Shown here piece after piece: positions 10,196 to 19,725 of a DNA stretch of 64,000 bases (position 1 is the first letter of the stretch; each line of letters opens with the position of its first letter). The DNA is from Roseovarius indicus (lineage in GTDB: Bacteria > Pseudomonadota > Alphaproteobacteria > Rhodobacterales > Rhodobacteraceae), in contig NZ_CP031598.1 of the NCBI RefSeq assembly GCF_008728195.1, forward strand, positions 4,712,001 to 4,776,000, read 5' to 3'. The notes under the pieces were generated by a model, which saw only the letters and a program-made list of their open reading frames with translations, did no database searches and had not been told where the DNA came from. The translations under genes were made by a program, and so were the position numbers.

Positions 10196-10938
10196 TGGCC
10201 ACGGTCGCCGCGCTCTGGCGCCACCCGATCAAGGGCCACGGGCGCGAGACGCTCGACCGTGTCACGCTGACCGAGGGGCAGACCATGCCGTTCGACCGGC
10301 GCTGGGCCATAGCTCATGAGGCCGCCCGCGCCGACGGCTCCGAATGGGCCCCCTGCGCCGAGTTTTCGCGCGGCGCCAAGGTGCCCGCCCTGATGGCCAT
10401 CGACGCCACCACCGACGAAGCGACCGGCACCGTCACCCTCACCCATCCCGACCGGCCCGCCCTCACCTTCGACCCCGACACCGAGGCGCGCGCCTTCCTC
10501 GACTGGGTCCGCCCGCTCATGCCGGAAAACCGCGCCCAGTCCACCCGCATCGTCCGGGTCGAGGGCCGCGGCATGACCGACACCGATTTCCCCTCCATCA
10601 GCCTCATCAACCTCGCCTCGAACGACGCACTGGCCGAGAAGATGGGCCAGGATCTCTCGCCGCTCCGCTGGCGCGGCAACATCCACCTCACCGGCCTGCC
10701 CGCCTGGAAAGAATTCGACTGGGTCGGTAAGACAATCCGCATCGGCACGGCCGAGCTCGAGGTTCGCGAACCCATCGTCCGCTGCCTCGCCACCACCGCC
10801 AACCCGGCCACCGGCGAGCGCGACGCCGACACGCTGGGCGCCCTCAAAAGCTTCTGCGGCCACCAGGATTTCGGCATCTACGCCGTGGTCACCAAGACCG
10901 GTGACATCACCACCGGCGATACGGTCGAGCCGCTCTGA
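10195..10938 (+). CDS. MOSC domain-containing protein
   Basis: 247 residues. It has an N-terminal beta-barrel part ([10 protein letters not shown]...[15 protein letters not shown]), a MOSC core with NLAS and RWRGNI, and [16 protein letters not shown], where Cys266-type conserved cysteine (VRC) binds molybdenum cofactor or a sulfur carrier in related mARC and YcbX proteins. The biochemical reaction is not known for this lineage. It is wedged between yidC and engB with 1-bp overlaps on both sides (TGATG), a conserved arrangement in Rhodobacteraceae, so it is expressed with them. Confidence 0.88.
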   Translation: MATVAALWRHPIKGHGRETLDRVTLTEGQTMPFDRRWAIAHEAARADGSEWAPCAEFSRGAKVPALMAIDATTDEATGTVTLTHPDRPALTFDPDTEARAFLDWVRPLMPENRAQSTRIVRVEGRGMTDTDFPSISLINLASNDALAEKMGQDLSPLRWRGNIHLTGLPAWKEFDWVGKTIRIGTAELEVREPIVRCLATTANPATGERDADTLGALKSFCGHQDFGIYAVVTKTGDITTGDTVEPL

Positions 10939-11588
10939 TGGCGCTCCCCTTCCCCCTCGCCCCCGAGCCCGACCAGCACGCCTCCGAGACAGGCCGCAAG
11001 CTCTTTGCCGGGCCGGTCGATTTCGTCAAGGGCGTGGTCGCCATGTCCGGCCTGCCCCCGGCCGATCGGGCCGAGGTCTGCTTCGCCGGGCGCTCGAACG
11101 TTGGGAAATCCTCGCTGATCAACGCTTTGACGGGCCGCAAGGCGCTCGCCCGCGCCTCCAACACGCCGGGCCGCACGCAGGAAATCAACTACTTCGCCCT
11201 GGGCGACAGCCATTACCTCGTCGACCTGCCCGGCTACGGCTACGCCAACGCGCCCCTGCCCAAGGTCGCGGCGTGGCAGGCGCTCCTCAAGCAATACCTC
11301 TCGGGCCGCGTCACCCTGCGCCGCGCCTTCGTGCTGATCGACGCCCGCCACGGCATCAAGGAGGTCGACGAGGAAATCCTCTCGCTTCTCGATTCCGCCG
11401 CCGTCACCTTCCAATGCGTGCTCACCAAGGCCGACAAGGTGAAGGCGAAAGACCGTGAAGCCGTGCTGACTCAGGTGCGCGGCAAGCTGGCCAAACACCC
11501 CGCCGCCTTCCCCGAGATCATCCTGACCTCCAGCGAGAAGGGCGACGGCCTCGCCACCCTCCGCGCCACCATCGCCAGCGTCGGCTGA
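10938..11588 (+). CDS. engB: Ribosome biogenesis GTP-binding protein EngB (YihA/YsxC)
   Basis: 216-residue TRAFAC GTPase required for large-subunit assembly. G1 is [17 protein letters not shown]2 lies in [12 protein letters not shown]3 is DLPGYGYA, and G4 is TKADK. The N-terminus carries an extension of about 30 residues. The ATG overlaps the MOSC stop, which indicates translational coupling in a yidC–MOSC–engB unit. After it the strand continues into dnaE2, but with an 86-bp gap that contains a LexA-like box. Confidence 0.96.
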   Translation: MALPFPLAPEPDQHASETGRKLFAGPVDFVKGVVAMSGLPPADRAEVCFAGRSNVGKSSLINALTGRKALARASNTPGRTQEINYFALGDSHYLVDLPGYGYANAPLPKVAAWQALLKQYLSGRVTLRRAFVLIDARHGIKEVDEEILSLLDSAAVTFQCVLTKADKVKAKDREAVLTQVRGKLAKHPAAFPEIILTSSEKGDGLATLRATIASVG

Positions 11589-11645
11589 GCGCATACCCGC
11601 CGCGCAACCTCTTCGCCTCATCCCCGGTTTTACGACTCCAAATAA

Positions 11646-11660
11646 GAACAAAACGTGAAT
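11646..11660 (+). promoter_or_regulatory. LexA-like SOS box upstream of dnaE2
   Basis: GAAC-AAAACGT-GAAT matches the alphaproteobacterial LexA operator GAAC-N7-GAAC in 7 of 8 defined bases. It ends 14 bp before the dnaE2 ATG, where a repressor would block initiation. DnaE2 genes are classical members of the alphaproteobacterial SOS regulon, which supports the assignment. Confidence 0.6.
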
Positions 11661-11674
11661 ATACTCCCCGAGTC

Positions 11675-14566
11675 ATGTTCACCGAGCTCTCCGCCACCTC
11701 CAACTTCACCTTCCTGACCGGCGCCTCCCACCCCGAGGAATACATAAGCCGGGCGGCCTTTCTCGGCCTGCCGGCGCTTGCCATCGCCGACACCAATTCC
11801 GTCGCCGGCATCGTCCGCGCTCACACCGAAGCCCGCGAGATCGCCCGGCAGGTCGCCGAACGCCGCGCGCTCGAATCGCAAGACGGCCCCATCGGCCCGC
11901 CCGCCCCCGATCCGCAGCCGCCCGCCTGGGCCAACGCGCCCCGCCTCATCCCCGCCGCCCGCCTCTGCCTCACCGAAGGCATCGAACTCACCGCCCTCCC
12001 GCGCGACCGCACCGGCTGGGCGCGGCTCTGCCGGCTGATCAGCACCGGCCGCCTGCGCGCCGAGAAGGGCACCTGCCGCCTGACCATCCCCGACCTGCTG
12101 GAAAACGGCGGCCACATGGCCCTGCTCCTCCACCCGCCCCGCAGCCAGAACAAGCGCGACTGGGCCCGCAATGCCCGCCGCCTCATCCGCCGATACGGCG
12201 CCGACATGCACCTCCTCATGGCCCCCCGCTACGACGGACAGGACCGGGCCCGCTTCGACACGCTCGCCGACCTCGCCCGCCGCCTCGGCCTGCCCACCAT
12301 CGCCTCGGCCAGGCCGATGATGCACCACGCCCGCCGCCGCCGCCTCGCCGACGTGCTGACCGCCATCCGCACCGGCCGCCGGGTGGAAAGCCTCGGCCGC
12401 GACGCGCTGGCCAACGGCGAAACCCGCCTCCGCTCACATGACGAAATGCTCCGCCTCTTCCCCGGCCACCAAGACGCCGTGCACCGCACCGCCCAGCTCG
12501 CCGACACCCTCGCCTTCTCCCTCGACGAGCTGCGCTACGAATACCCAAGCGAGCTTTCCGACGGCGAAACCCCCGCCAGCCGCCTGCGCCGCCTCGCCTA
12601 TGAAGGCCTCCGCTGGCGCTACCCCTACGGCGCGCCCGACAAGGTGAAAAACATGCTCGAACACGAGCTCGCCCTCATCGCCAAGCTGAAATACGAGCCC
12701 TATTTCCTGACCGTGAACGACGTGGTCGCCTTCGCCCGCTCCCGCGACATCCTCTGCCAGGGGCGCGGCTCGGCGGCCAACTCGGTGGTCTGCTACTGCC
12801 TCGGCGTCACCAGCGTGTCGCCCGAAACCGGCACCATGGTCTTCGAACGCTTCGTCTCCGAGGCCCGGAACGAGCCGCCCGATATCGATGTCGATTTCGA
12901 ACACGAACGCCGCGAGGAGGTGATCCAGCACATCTACGAGCGCTACGGCCGCCACCGCGCCGGGCTCTGCGCCACGGTCATCCACTACCGCGGCAAACGC
13001 GCCATCCGCGAGGTCGGCGCCGCCATGGGCCTCTCACAGGACACCGTCGGCGCCCTCTCCTCGCAACTCTGGGGCTTCTTCGCCGCAGGCAATCTCGAAC
13101 GCCAGCGGCTGCAGGAAATCGGTCTCGACCCCGACGACCCCCGCCTGCGCCAGACCATGGAATTGATGCGCGAGATCGAGGGCTTCCCCCGCCACCTCTC
13201 GCAACACGTGGGCGGCTTCGTCATCACCGAGGGGCGGCTCGACGAACTGGTGCCGATCGAAAACGCCACCATGGAAAACCGCACCGTCATCTGCTGGGAC
13301 AAGGACGATATCGACTCGCTCGGCATCCTCAAGGTCGACGTGCTGGCGCTTGGCATGCTCACCTGCATCCGCAAGGCCTTCACCCTCCTGCAGCAACACC
13401 ACGGCACCAACTACACCCTCGCCACCCTGCCGCCCGAAGACCCGGCCGTCTACGACATGCTCTGCGCGGCCGACAGCATCGGCGTCTTCCAGGTGGAAAG
13501 CCGCGCCCAGATGAACTTCCTCCCCCGGATGCGGCCGCGCTGCTTCTATGACCTCGTCATCGAGGTCGCCATCATCCGCCCCGGCCCGATCCAGGGCGAC
13601 ATGGTCCACCCCTATATCCGCCGCCGCAACGGCGAGGAGGCCGTCGAATTCCCCTCCGACGAGCTGGGCCAGGTCCTCGGAAAAACCCTCGGCGTGCCGC
13701 TCTTCCAGGAACAGGCGATGCAGATCGCCATCACCGGCGCGGGGTTTACCCCCGACGAGGCCGACCGCCTCCGCCGCTCGCTCGCCACCTTCAAGAAAAA
13801 CGGCTCGGTCAGCGAATTCCGCACCCGCTTCCTGACCGGCATGGCGAAGAACGGCTACGATGCCGACTTCGCCGAACGCTGCTTCTCCCAGATCGAGGGC
13901 TTCGGCTCCTACGGCTTCCCCGAAAGCCACGCGGCCTCCTTCGCGCTGCTGGTCTATGCCAGCGCCTGGATCAAGCGCCACCACCCGGCCGTCTTCGCCT
14001 GCGCGCTCCTGAACTCCCAGCCGATGGGCTTCTACGCCCCGGCCCAGATCGTCCGCGACGCCCGCGAGCATGGGGTCGAGGTACGGCCCGTCTGCATTCA
14101 ATCCAGCTACTACGACAACGTGCTCGAACCCGACGGGCGCGGCGCCCTCGCCCTTCGCCTCGGCTTCCGTCAGATCAAGGGCCTGTCCGAGGAAGACGCC
14201 GGCTGGATCACGGCGGCCCGCGGCAACGGCTACACGCAGGTCGCCGACATCTGGCGCCGCGCCGGCGTGCCGCCCGCCACCCTCACCCGGCTGGCCGAGG
14301 CCGACGCCTTCGCAGAACTCGGCCTCACCCGCCGCGAGGCGCTGTGGGAGGCCCGCGCTTTGGCCGGCGACAAGCCCCTGCCCCTCTTCGCCGGCGACAT
14401 GGAGGGCGAGGCGATTCACGAACCCACGGCCCACCTTCCCCGGATGACCCTGGGCGAGGAGGTGGTCGAGGATTACGTCGCCACACGGCTGTCGCTCAAG
14501 GCGCACCCGGTGGCACTCCTGCGCCATATCCTGACGCCGCCGCATGAGGCGGGCCGGGGGAATTGA
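11675..14566 (+). CDS. dnaE2: Error-prone DNA polymerase DnaE2/ImuC, C-terminally short
   Basis: Translesion C-family polymerase of the SOS response. 963 residues: a PHP domain from FTELSATSNFTFLTGASHPEE, the catalytic palm with PDIDVDFEHERREE, CQGRGSAANS, RPGPIQGDMVHPYIRRRNG, FPESHAASFALLVYASAW, and an HhH region. The protein ends soon after LSLKAHPVALLRH. Relatives such as the Caulobacter and mycobacterial proteins are nearly 1,100 residues and continue with an OB-fold of roughly 110 residues that is absent here. The stop codon lies inside a 25-bp intergenic repeat. No imuA or imuB is adjacent, unlike the usual cassette. Confidence 0.88.
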   Translation: MFTELSATSNFTFLTGASHPEEYISRAAFLGLPALAIADTNSVAGIVRAHTEAREIARQVAERRALESQDGPIGPPAPDPQPPAWANAPRLIPAARLCLTEGIELTALPRDRTGWARLCRLISTGRLRAEKGTCRLTIPDLLENGGHMALLLHPPRSQNKRDWARNARRLIRRYGADMHLLMAPRYDGQDRARFDTLADLARRLGLPTIASARPMMHHARRRRLADVLTAIRTGRRVESLGRDALANGETRLRSHDEMLRLFPGHQDAVHRTAQLADTLAFSLDELRYEYPSELSDGETPASRLRRLAYEGLRWRYPYGAPDKVKNMLEHELALIAKLKYEPYFLTVNDVVAFARSRDILCQGRGSAANSVVCYCLGVTSVSPETGTMVFERFVSEARNEPPDIDVDFEHERREEVIQHIYERYGRHRAGLCATVIHYRGKRAIREVGAAMGLSQDTVGALSSQLWGFFAAGNLERQRLQEIGLDPDDPRLRQTMELMREIEGFPRHLSQHVGGFVITEGRLDELVPIENATMENRTVICWDKDDIDSLGILKVDVLALGMLTCIRKAFTLLQQHHGTNYTLATLPPEDPAVYDMLCAADSIGVFQVESRAQMNFLPRMRPRCFYDLVIEVAIIRPGPIQGDMVHPYIRRRNGEEAVEFPSDELGQVLGKTLGVPLFQEQAMQIAITGAGFTPDEADRLRRSLATFKKNGSVSEFRTRFLTGMAKNGYDADFAERCFSQIEGFGSYGFPESHAASFALLVYASAWIKRHHPAVFACALLNSQPMGFYAPAQIVRDAREHGVEVRPVCIQSSYYDNVLEPDGRGALALRLGFRQIKGLSEEDAGWITAARGNGYTQVADIWRRAGVPPATLTRLAEADAFAELGLTRREALWEARALAGDKPLPLFAGDMEGEAIHEPTAHLPRMTLGEEVVEDYVATRLSLKAHPVALLRHILTPPHEAGRGN

Positions 14567-14587
14567 GTATTTTTGGAACAATGAAAG
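14563..14587 (+). repeat. 25-bp intergenic repeat, copy 2
   Basis: TTGAGTATTTTTGGAAC followed by AATGAAAG. It contains the TGA stop of dnaE2 and lies between the convergent dnaE2 and peroxiredoxin genes. It differs from the copy at 19726 by a single base. Confidence 0.65.
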
Positions 14588-14630
14588 CCGGGGCGCGGCG
14601 CAAAGCCCGCCCCGGCAAAGCCCGAAAGGC

Positions 14631-15119
14631 TTACATGTCGGCCAGAAGGCCCTCGCCCGCCGACACTTCACAGGTGCCGGGGCTGTCTTCGAGGTTCAGC
14701 ACGCTCACCTTGCCGTCCTCGACCAGCATCGCGTAACGCTTCGAGCGGTCGATCAGGCCCGCGGGCGGCGCCGAGAAGTCCATCCCGATCGCCTTGGTGA
14801 ATTTCGCCTCGGGGTCTCCCAGCATGGTGATCCCGGCATCCGACGCGCCGGTCGCCTCGCCCCAGTTGCCCATCACGAACGGGTCGTTCACGCTGACGCA
14901 GATGATCTCGTCCACGCCTTTCTCGGCAAACTGGTCCTTGGTGCGGATGAAGCTCGGCACATGCGCCGAATGGCAGGTGGGCGTGAACGCCCCCGGCACG
15001 GCGAAGATCACAACCTTGCGCCCATCGGTTTTCGAGGAAAGCTCGACCGGTTCCGGCCCTTCACCCCCCATCTGAACCAGCGTTGCATCGGGAAGCTTGT
15101 CGCCAACAGTGATCGTCAT
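14631..15119 (-). CDS. Peroxiredoxin (Prx5/AhpE-type, glutaredoxin-linked family)
   Basis: 162 residues with the peroxidatic Cys49 in VPGAFTPTCHSAHVP, the Prx5 signature, plus two further Cys (EIICVSVND and GTCEVS). It reduces hydrogen or organic peroxides; family members take electrons from glutathione/glutaredoxin. The start is the ATG at 15119 with an AGGATG site rather than further upstream extensions, which have no similarity. It is divergent from the FAD oxidoreductase gene by 91 bp, suggesting a shared redox-related control region. Confidence 0.93.
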   Translation of the reverse strand: MTITVGDKLPDATLVQMGGEGPEPVELSSKTDGRKVVIFAVPGAFTPTCHSAHVPSFIRTKDQFAEKGVDEIICVSVNDPFVMGNWGEATGASDAGITMLGDPEAKFTKAIGMDFSAPPAGLIDRSKRYAMLVEDGKVSVLNLEDSPGTCEVSAGEGLLADM

Positions 15120-15210
15120 TGTCGCATCCTGTCTATCAATTGCGTTTCCGTCAGGGGTAGATATAGGGTCACGTCGACGGACTGACCATGAAAAATCGGG
15201 AGGATCGGGC

Positions 15211-16422
15211 ATGCCCGGCATAGTCGTGATCGGAGCGGGGCAGGCAGGCGCCTCGCTGGTGACCAAACTGCGCGCCCTCGGATACGAGGGCAAGATCGCC
15301 CTCATCGGAGAGGAACACGTGCCCCCCTACCAGCGCCCGCCGCTGTCGAAGAAATACCTGCTGGGCGAGATGGATCTCGAACGCCTCTTCCTCCGCCCCG
15401 AAAGCTTCTATGGCGAGAACGGGATCGATCTGCATCTCGACACCCGCGTCGACGCCATCGACCGCAAGGACAAGGTGGTGATCGCCGGCGGCAAATCGAT
15501 TCCCTACGAGCACCTCGTGCTGACCACCGGCTCCGTCCCCCGCCGCCTGCCCGGCAGCATCGGCGGCGAGCTGCGCGGCGTCTATGTCGTGCGCGAGCTG
15601 AACGATGTCGACACGATGGCCCCCGAATTCACCGAAGGCAAACGCGTGCTCATCGTCGGCGGCGGCTATATTGGGCTCGAGGCGGCGGCCGTCGCGGCCT
15701 CCCGCGGGCTCAAGGTCACGCTGGTGGAAATGGCCGACCGCATCCTCCAGCGCGTCGCTTGCAAGGAAACCTCCGACTATTTCCGCAAGCTCCACAAAAG
15801 CCACGGCGTCGACATCCGCGAAGGCATCGGCCTCGACACCCTCACCGGCGACGGCCACGTCACCGGCGCGCGCCTCTCCGACGGCACCGAGATCGAAACC
15901 GATTTCGTCATCGTCGGCGTCGGCATCACCCCCGCCACCGCGCTGGCCGAAGCCGCCGGTCTCGAGGTCGAGAATGGCATCAAGACCGACGAACACGGCC
16001 GCACCTCCGACCCCGCAATCTGGGCCGCGGGCGATTGCGCCTCCTTCCCCCGTGACGGCGCCCGCATCCGGCAGGAAAGCGTGCCCAACGCCATCGACAT
16101 GGCCGAACTGGTCGCCGAAAACATCATGGGCGCCGAGAAACCCTACGTGCCCCAGCCGTGGTTCTGGTCCGACCAGTACGACGTCAAGCTTCAGATCGCC
16201 GGCCTCAACACCGGCTATGACCGTGTGATCACCCGCCCGGGCGAGCATGAGAACGCGGCCTCCTTCTGGTATTACAAGGGCGACAATCTGCTGGCGGTCG
16301 ACGCCATGAACGACGCCCGCGCCTACATGGTCGGCAAACGCCTGATCGACGCCGGCAAATCGCCCGACCCCGACGCCATCGAGAATGTCGACACCGATCT
16401 CAAGGCGCTCCTGAAAGCATGA
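15211..16422 (+). CDS. FAD-dependent NAD(P)H oxidoreductase (ferredoxin/rubredoxin reductase type)
   Basis: 403 residues. The N-terminal FAD-binding GxGxxG is VVIGAGQAGASL, followed by PPYQRPPLSKKYLLGE typical of dioxygenase and P450 ferredoxin reductases. The NAD(P)H Rossmann motif is VLIVGGGYIGLEAAAVA (about 147–163), and the second FAD motif is IWAAGDCASF. The C-terminal reductase domain follows (FWSDQYDVKLQIAGL). The likely partner is a 2Fe-2S ferredoxin, not encoded nearby. The ATG at 15211 has a GGGAGG site and the stop overlaps rsmD by ATGA. Confidence 0.92.
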   Translation: MPGIVVIGAGQAGASLVTKLRALGYEGKIALIGEEHVPPYQRPPLSKKYLLGEMDLERLFLRPESFYGENGIDLHLDTRVDAIDRKDKVVIAGGKSIPYEHLVLTTGSVPRRLPGSIGGELRGVYVVRELNDVDTMAPEFTEGKRVLIVGGGYIGLEAAAVAASRGLKVTLVEMADRILQRVACKETSDYFRKLHKSHGVDIREGIGLDTLTGDGHVTGARLSDGTEIETDFVIVGVGITPATALAEAAGLEVENGIKTDEHGRTSDPAIWAAGDCASFPRDGARIRQESVPNAIDMAELVAENIMGAEKPYVPQPWFWSDQYDVKLQIAGLNTGYDRVITRPGEHENAASFWYYKGDNLLAVDAMNDARAYMVGKRLIDAGKSPDPDAIENVDTDLKALLKA

Positions 16423-16979
16423 GGATCATCGGCGGCGCCTTCCGCGGCCGCCGGCTGGCGTCGGTGGGCAAGGGGGATGCGGCCGCGCATCTCCGCCCCA
16501 CCTCCGACCGGGTGCGCGAAAGCCTCTTCAACGTGCTCGCCAACGCCCATGCCGACCGGCTGGAAGACGTCCGCGTGCTCGACCTCTTCGCCGGCACCGG
16601 CGCGCTGGGGCTCGAGGCGCTCTCCCGCGGCGCGGCCCACGTGACCTTCGTCGAAAGCGGCCGCACCGCCCAGAAACTCCTGCGCGAAAACATCCGCCTC
16701 TGCGGCGCCGAAGACGTCACCCAAATCCTCCCCCGCGACGCCCGAAAACCCGGCCCCGCCCCCGCGCCCTGCACCCTCGTCTTCCTCGACCCGCCCTACG
16801 GCAAGGGCTTGGGCGAACAGGCCCTTGCCGCCGCCCTCACACAGGGCTGGCTCGCCGAGGACGCCCTGATCATCTGGGAAGAAAGCGCCGACATCACTCC
16901 ACCGGACGGCCTGACCCTCCTCGACGAACGCCGCTACGGAGACACGTTCATCCGCCTCCTGGAACGCGCCACCCCCTGA
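16419..16979 (+). CDS. rsmD: 16S rRNA (guanine(966)-N(2))-methyltransferase RsmD
   Basis: 186 residues. The N-terminal MRIIGGAFRGRRL is characteristic, then RPTSDRVRESLFNVL, the SAM motif VLDLFAGTGALGLEALSRGA, and the catalytic (N/D)PPY motif as FLDPPYGKGLG. It methylates G966 in the small-subunit rRNA. The ATG overlaps the oxidoreductase stop (ATGA), so the two are coupled. A palindrome cluster follows at the convergent junction with the UbiH-family gene. Confidence 0.95.
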   Translation: MRIIGGAFRGRRLASVGKGDAAAHLRPTSDRVRESLFNVLANAHADRLEDVRVLDLFAGTGALGLEALSRGAAHVTFVESGRTAQKLLRENIRLCGAEDVTQILPRDARKPGPAPAPCTLVFLDPPYGKGLGEQALAAALTQGWLAEDALIIWEESADITPPDGLTLLDERRYGDTFIRLLERATP

Positions 16980-16988
16980 TCTTCTTCT

Positions 16989-17055
16989 GGCCAGAAATAT
17001 CCCGGGGGAGGCGTTGAATTTCCAAAAGAAATTCAACGTTGGGGGCAGCGCCCCC
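16989..17055. repeat. Composite palindrome cluster A between rsmD and ubiH-like gene
   Basis: Contains a 10-bp stem with a 5-base loop at 17013–17037 (GTTGAATTTC/GAAATTCAAC) and a GC stem GGGGGC-AGC-GCCCCC at 17041–17055. Both lie in the short space between convergent genes, where they could act as a two-way terminator. The AT-rich tract is inside the first stem instead of trailing it. Confidence 0.6.
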
Positions 17056-17064
17056 TGCACCCTC

Positions 17065-18279
17065 TCAACCCTTCATCAACTCCGGCAAATCACCGGTCAG
17101 CCCCGCCGCCTCGCGAATGAACCCGCGCCGCAGGCCGGGCATCGCCCCCAGCACGCCCATCCCGAGATCCCGCCCAAGCCGCAACAGTGGATTGTCATTC
17201 GAAAACAACCGGTTCGTCGCATCCGTCACCGCCGCCAGCGTCGCCGTATCGAACCGCCGCCACTGCTGGTAGCGCGCCAGAACATCCGGCGCCGCGAAAT
17301 CCTCGCCCCGCCGGGCGGCCTCGCCCACCACCTGCGCCAAAGCCCCCACATCGCGCAGCCCGGCATTCAGCCCCTGCCCGGCAATCGGATGCATCCCGTG
17401 CGCCGCGTCGCCCACCAGCGCCAGCCGCTCGGCCACGAAACTGTTGGCGATGGTCAGGCCCAGTGGATAGGTGAAACGCTTGCCCTTCAGGCTGATCTCC
17501 CCAAGGAAATCGCCGAATCGCGGCCGCAGCACCTCCATGAAATCCTCGTCGCTCAGCGCGGCGAACGACGCCGCCGTCGCCTCGCTCTCGCTCCAGACGA
17601 TCGAGCTGACATTCCCCGGCAGCGGCAAAATCGCCAGCGGCCCCGGCGGCATGAAAAACTGGTGCGCAATCCCGTGATGCGGCCGCTCATGCGCCACCGC
17701 CGCCACCAGCGCCGTCTGCCCATAGCCCCAGCCCGTCCGCCGGATTCCGGCCCGCGACGCCGTCCCCGACGCGCGCCCGTCACAGCCCACGACCATCCGG
17801 CCCGAGACGGTCTTGCCCGAGGCCAGCGTCAGCGTCACGCCCGCCTCATTCACCTCCTGCGCAGACACGCTGTCGGTGACCTGGGTGATCCCCTCGGCCT
17901 CGTCCATCGCGTCAAGCAGGGCCCGCCGCAAATACCGGTCCTCGATCATGTGCCCCATCGGGCCTTCCTCGATCTCGGCATGGTCGAAATGCAGGAAAAA
18001 CGGCGACGGCCCCTCGCCCGCGCGCCCGTCAGAGACCTTGATCTCCAGCATCGGCTGGGCATGGTCCTCGACCCGCGCCCAGACACCAATCCGCCGCAAC
18101 AGCCGCACCGAGGCCAGCGCCAGCGCATAGCCCCGCCCGTCAAACGCCGCATCCTTGCGCACGGTCTCAGGCAGCGCATCGATCACGGTCACGCTGCGCC
18201 CACCCTGGGCCAACGCAAGGGCCAGCGCCGGGCCGTTCAACCCCCCGCCGACGATCAGGATATCGCTCATCTCGCTCAT
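17065..18279 (-). CDS. UbiH/UbiF/COQ6-family FAD monooxygenase (ubiquinone biosynthesis hydroxylase)
   Basis: 404 residues. FAD GxGxxG motif DILIVGGGLNGPALALALA at the N-terminus, the conserved GCDGRAS segment, and the family's GDAAHGMHPIAGQGLNAGLRD. These enzymes hydroxylate the polyprenyl ring in ubiquinone synthesis; which ring position cannot be decided by eye. The start at 18279 (MSEMSDIL) has a GAGGGG site; a second ATG three codons later is possible. It is convergent with rsmD and divergent from the amidase gene by 95 bp. Confidence 0.9.
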   Translation of the reverse strand: MSEMSDILIVGGGLNGPALALALAQGGRSVTVIDALPETVRKDAAFDGRGYALALASVRLLRRIGVWARVEDHAQPMLEIKVSDGRAGEGPSPFFLHFDHAEIEEGPMGHMIEDRYLRRALLDAMDEAEGITQVTDSVSAQEVNEAGVTLTLASGKTVSGRMVVGCDGRASGTASRAGIRRTGWGYGQTALVAAVAHERPHHGIAHQFFMPPGPLAILPLPGNVSSIVWSESEATAASFAALSDEDFMEVLRPRFGDFLGEISLKGKRFTYPLGLTIANSFVAERLALVGDAAHGMHPIAGQGLNAGLRDVGALAQVVGEAARRGEDFAAPDVLARYQQWRRFDTATLAAVTDATNRLFSNDNPLLRLGRDLGMGVLGAMPGLRRGFIREAAGLTGDLPELMKG

Positions 18280-18374
18280 GCCCCTCAATATGGACAGCGC
18301 TGCGGGATTGTCCATGCGCCGCACTGCCGCTACGGTCGCTTTCCGAAGGCAAGCGACTGGAAGGGGCAGCGGGG

Positions 18375-19703
18375 ATGAAAGACTGGCTACACATGACGGC
18401 GGCCGACCTCGGCCGTGGCATCGGCAAGGGCGAGATCGACCCGGTCACCCTCTGCGACACTTACCTTTCGGCCATCGACGCCCACCCGGCCCGCGACCGC
18501 ATCTACACCATCGTCACCCATGACCGCGCCCGCGCCGAGGCGAAAGCCGCCAAGGAACGCGCCGACGCAAAGCTCCGCCTCGGCCCGCTCGACGGCGTGC
18601 CGGTCAGCTGGAAAGACCTCTTCGACACGGCCGGTCTGGCCACCTCCGCCGGCTCCCGCCTGCTGGAAGACCGCGTGCCCGAGCATGACGCGCCGGTGCT
18701 CGCCACCGCCACCCGCGCCGGGCTCGTCTGCCTCGGCAAGACCCATATGAGCGAGTTCGCCTTCTCGGGCCTCGGCCTCAACCCGATGACGGCCACGCCC
18801 CCCAACATCAACGATCCCGACGCCGTGCCCGGCGGCTCCTCCTCCGGCGCGGCGGCCAGCGTCGCCCACGGCCTCGCCGCCTGCGGCATCGGCAGCGACA
18901 CCGGCGGCTCCGTCCGCATCCCCTCGGCGTGGAACGACCTCACCGGCCTGAAAACCACGTCCGGCCGCATCCCGCTCGACGGCGTTGTGCCGCTTTGCGA
19001 GAAGTTCGACACGGTCGGCCCCCTCTCCCGCTCGGTCGAGGATTGCGCCCTCGTCCTCGCCGCCCTCGAAGGCACGCGCCCCGCCGACCTCAAAGGCGCG
19101 TCGCTGAAAGGCGCCCGCTTCGCCGCCCTGCAAACCGTGGTGATGGACGACGTGCGCGAGGGCCCCGCCAAGGCCTATGCCGACGCCGTCGAGCGCCTGA
19201 AAGACGCCGGCGCCACCGTCGAACCCATCGAGTCGCCGGAGATCGCCGAAGCCATGCCCATGTCCGGCGTGCTCTTCACCGCCGAGGCCTACGGCATCTG
19301 GCACGACACGATCGAGGCCGCGCCCGACCGGATGTTCAAACCCATCCTCGAACGCTTCCGTGGCGGCCGCGACGTCACCGCCCCAACCTACGTGGCGGCG
19401 TGGCGCCGCCTCGAACAGCTCCGCCGCGACTGGCACGCGCGCGTCGCGGGCTACGACGCGGTGATCCTGCCCTCGGCCCCCAACATGCCGCCCAATGCCG
19501 AGCGACTGATGACCGATGACGAGTTCTACGTCACCGAGAACATCCTCACCCTGCGCAACACCCGCGTCGCCAACCTGATGGGGCTCGCCTCCATGAGCCT
19601 GCCCACCGGCACGCCAAGCTGCGGGCTGATGCTCTGCGGCAAACCCTTCGGCGAGGAACACCTGCTGCGCGTGGCCAGCGCGGTCGAAAAGGCGCTGGCG
19701 TGA
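18375..19703 (+). CDS. Amidase (amidase signature family)
   Basis: 442 residues. The Ser-cisSer-Lys triad is visible: Lys in VSWKDLF, cis-Ser in PGGSSSGAAASVA, nucleophile Ser in GSDTGGSVRIPSA. It hydrolyses carboxamides; the substrate is not predictable, and the gatCB partners needed for a GatA role are absent. It is shorter than most GatA proteins (about 480). It is followed after 54 bp, through a copy of the 25-bp repeat, by the ammonia-lyase-like gene, so a shared amide/amine catabolic theme is possible. Confidence 0.9.
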   Translation: MKDWLHMTAADLGRGIGKGEIDPVTLCDTYLSAIDAHPARDRIYTIVTHDRARAEAKAAKERADAKLRLGPLDGVPVSWKDLFDTAGLATSAGSRLLEDRVPEHDAPVLATATRAGLVCLGKTHMSEFAFSGLGLNPMTATPPNINDPDAVPGGSSSGAAASVAHGLAACGIGSDTGGSVRIPSAWNDLTGLKTTSGRIPLDGVVPLCEKFDTVGPLSRSVEDCALVLAALEGTRPADLKGASLKGARFAALQTVVMDDVREGPAKAYADAVERLKDAGATVEPIESPEIAEAMPMSGVLFTAEAYGIWHDTIEAAPDRMFKPILERFRGGRDVTAPTYVAAWRRLEQLRRDWHARVAGYDAVILPSAPNMPPNAERLMTDDEFYVTENILTLRNTRVANLMGLASMSLPTGTPSCGLMLCGKPFGEEHLLRVASAVEKALA

Positions 19704-19725
19704 CGCGCGGGGCAGCCGTCGGATT

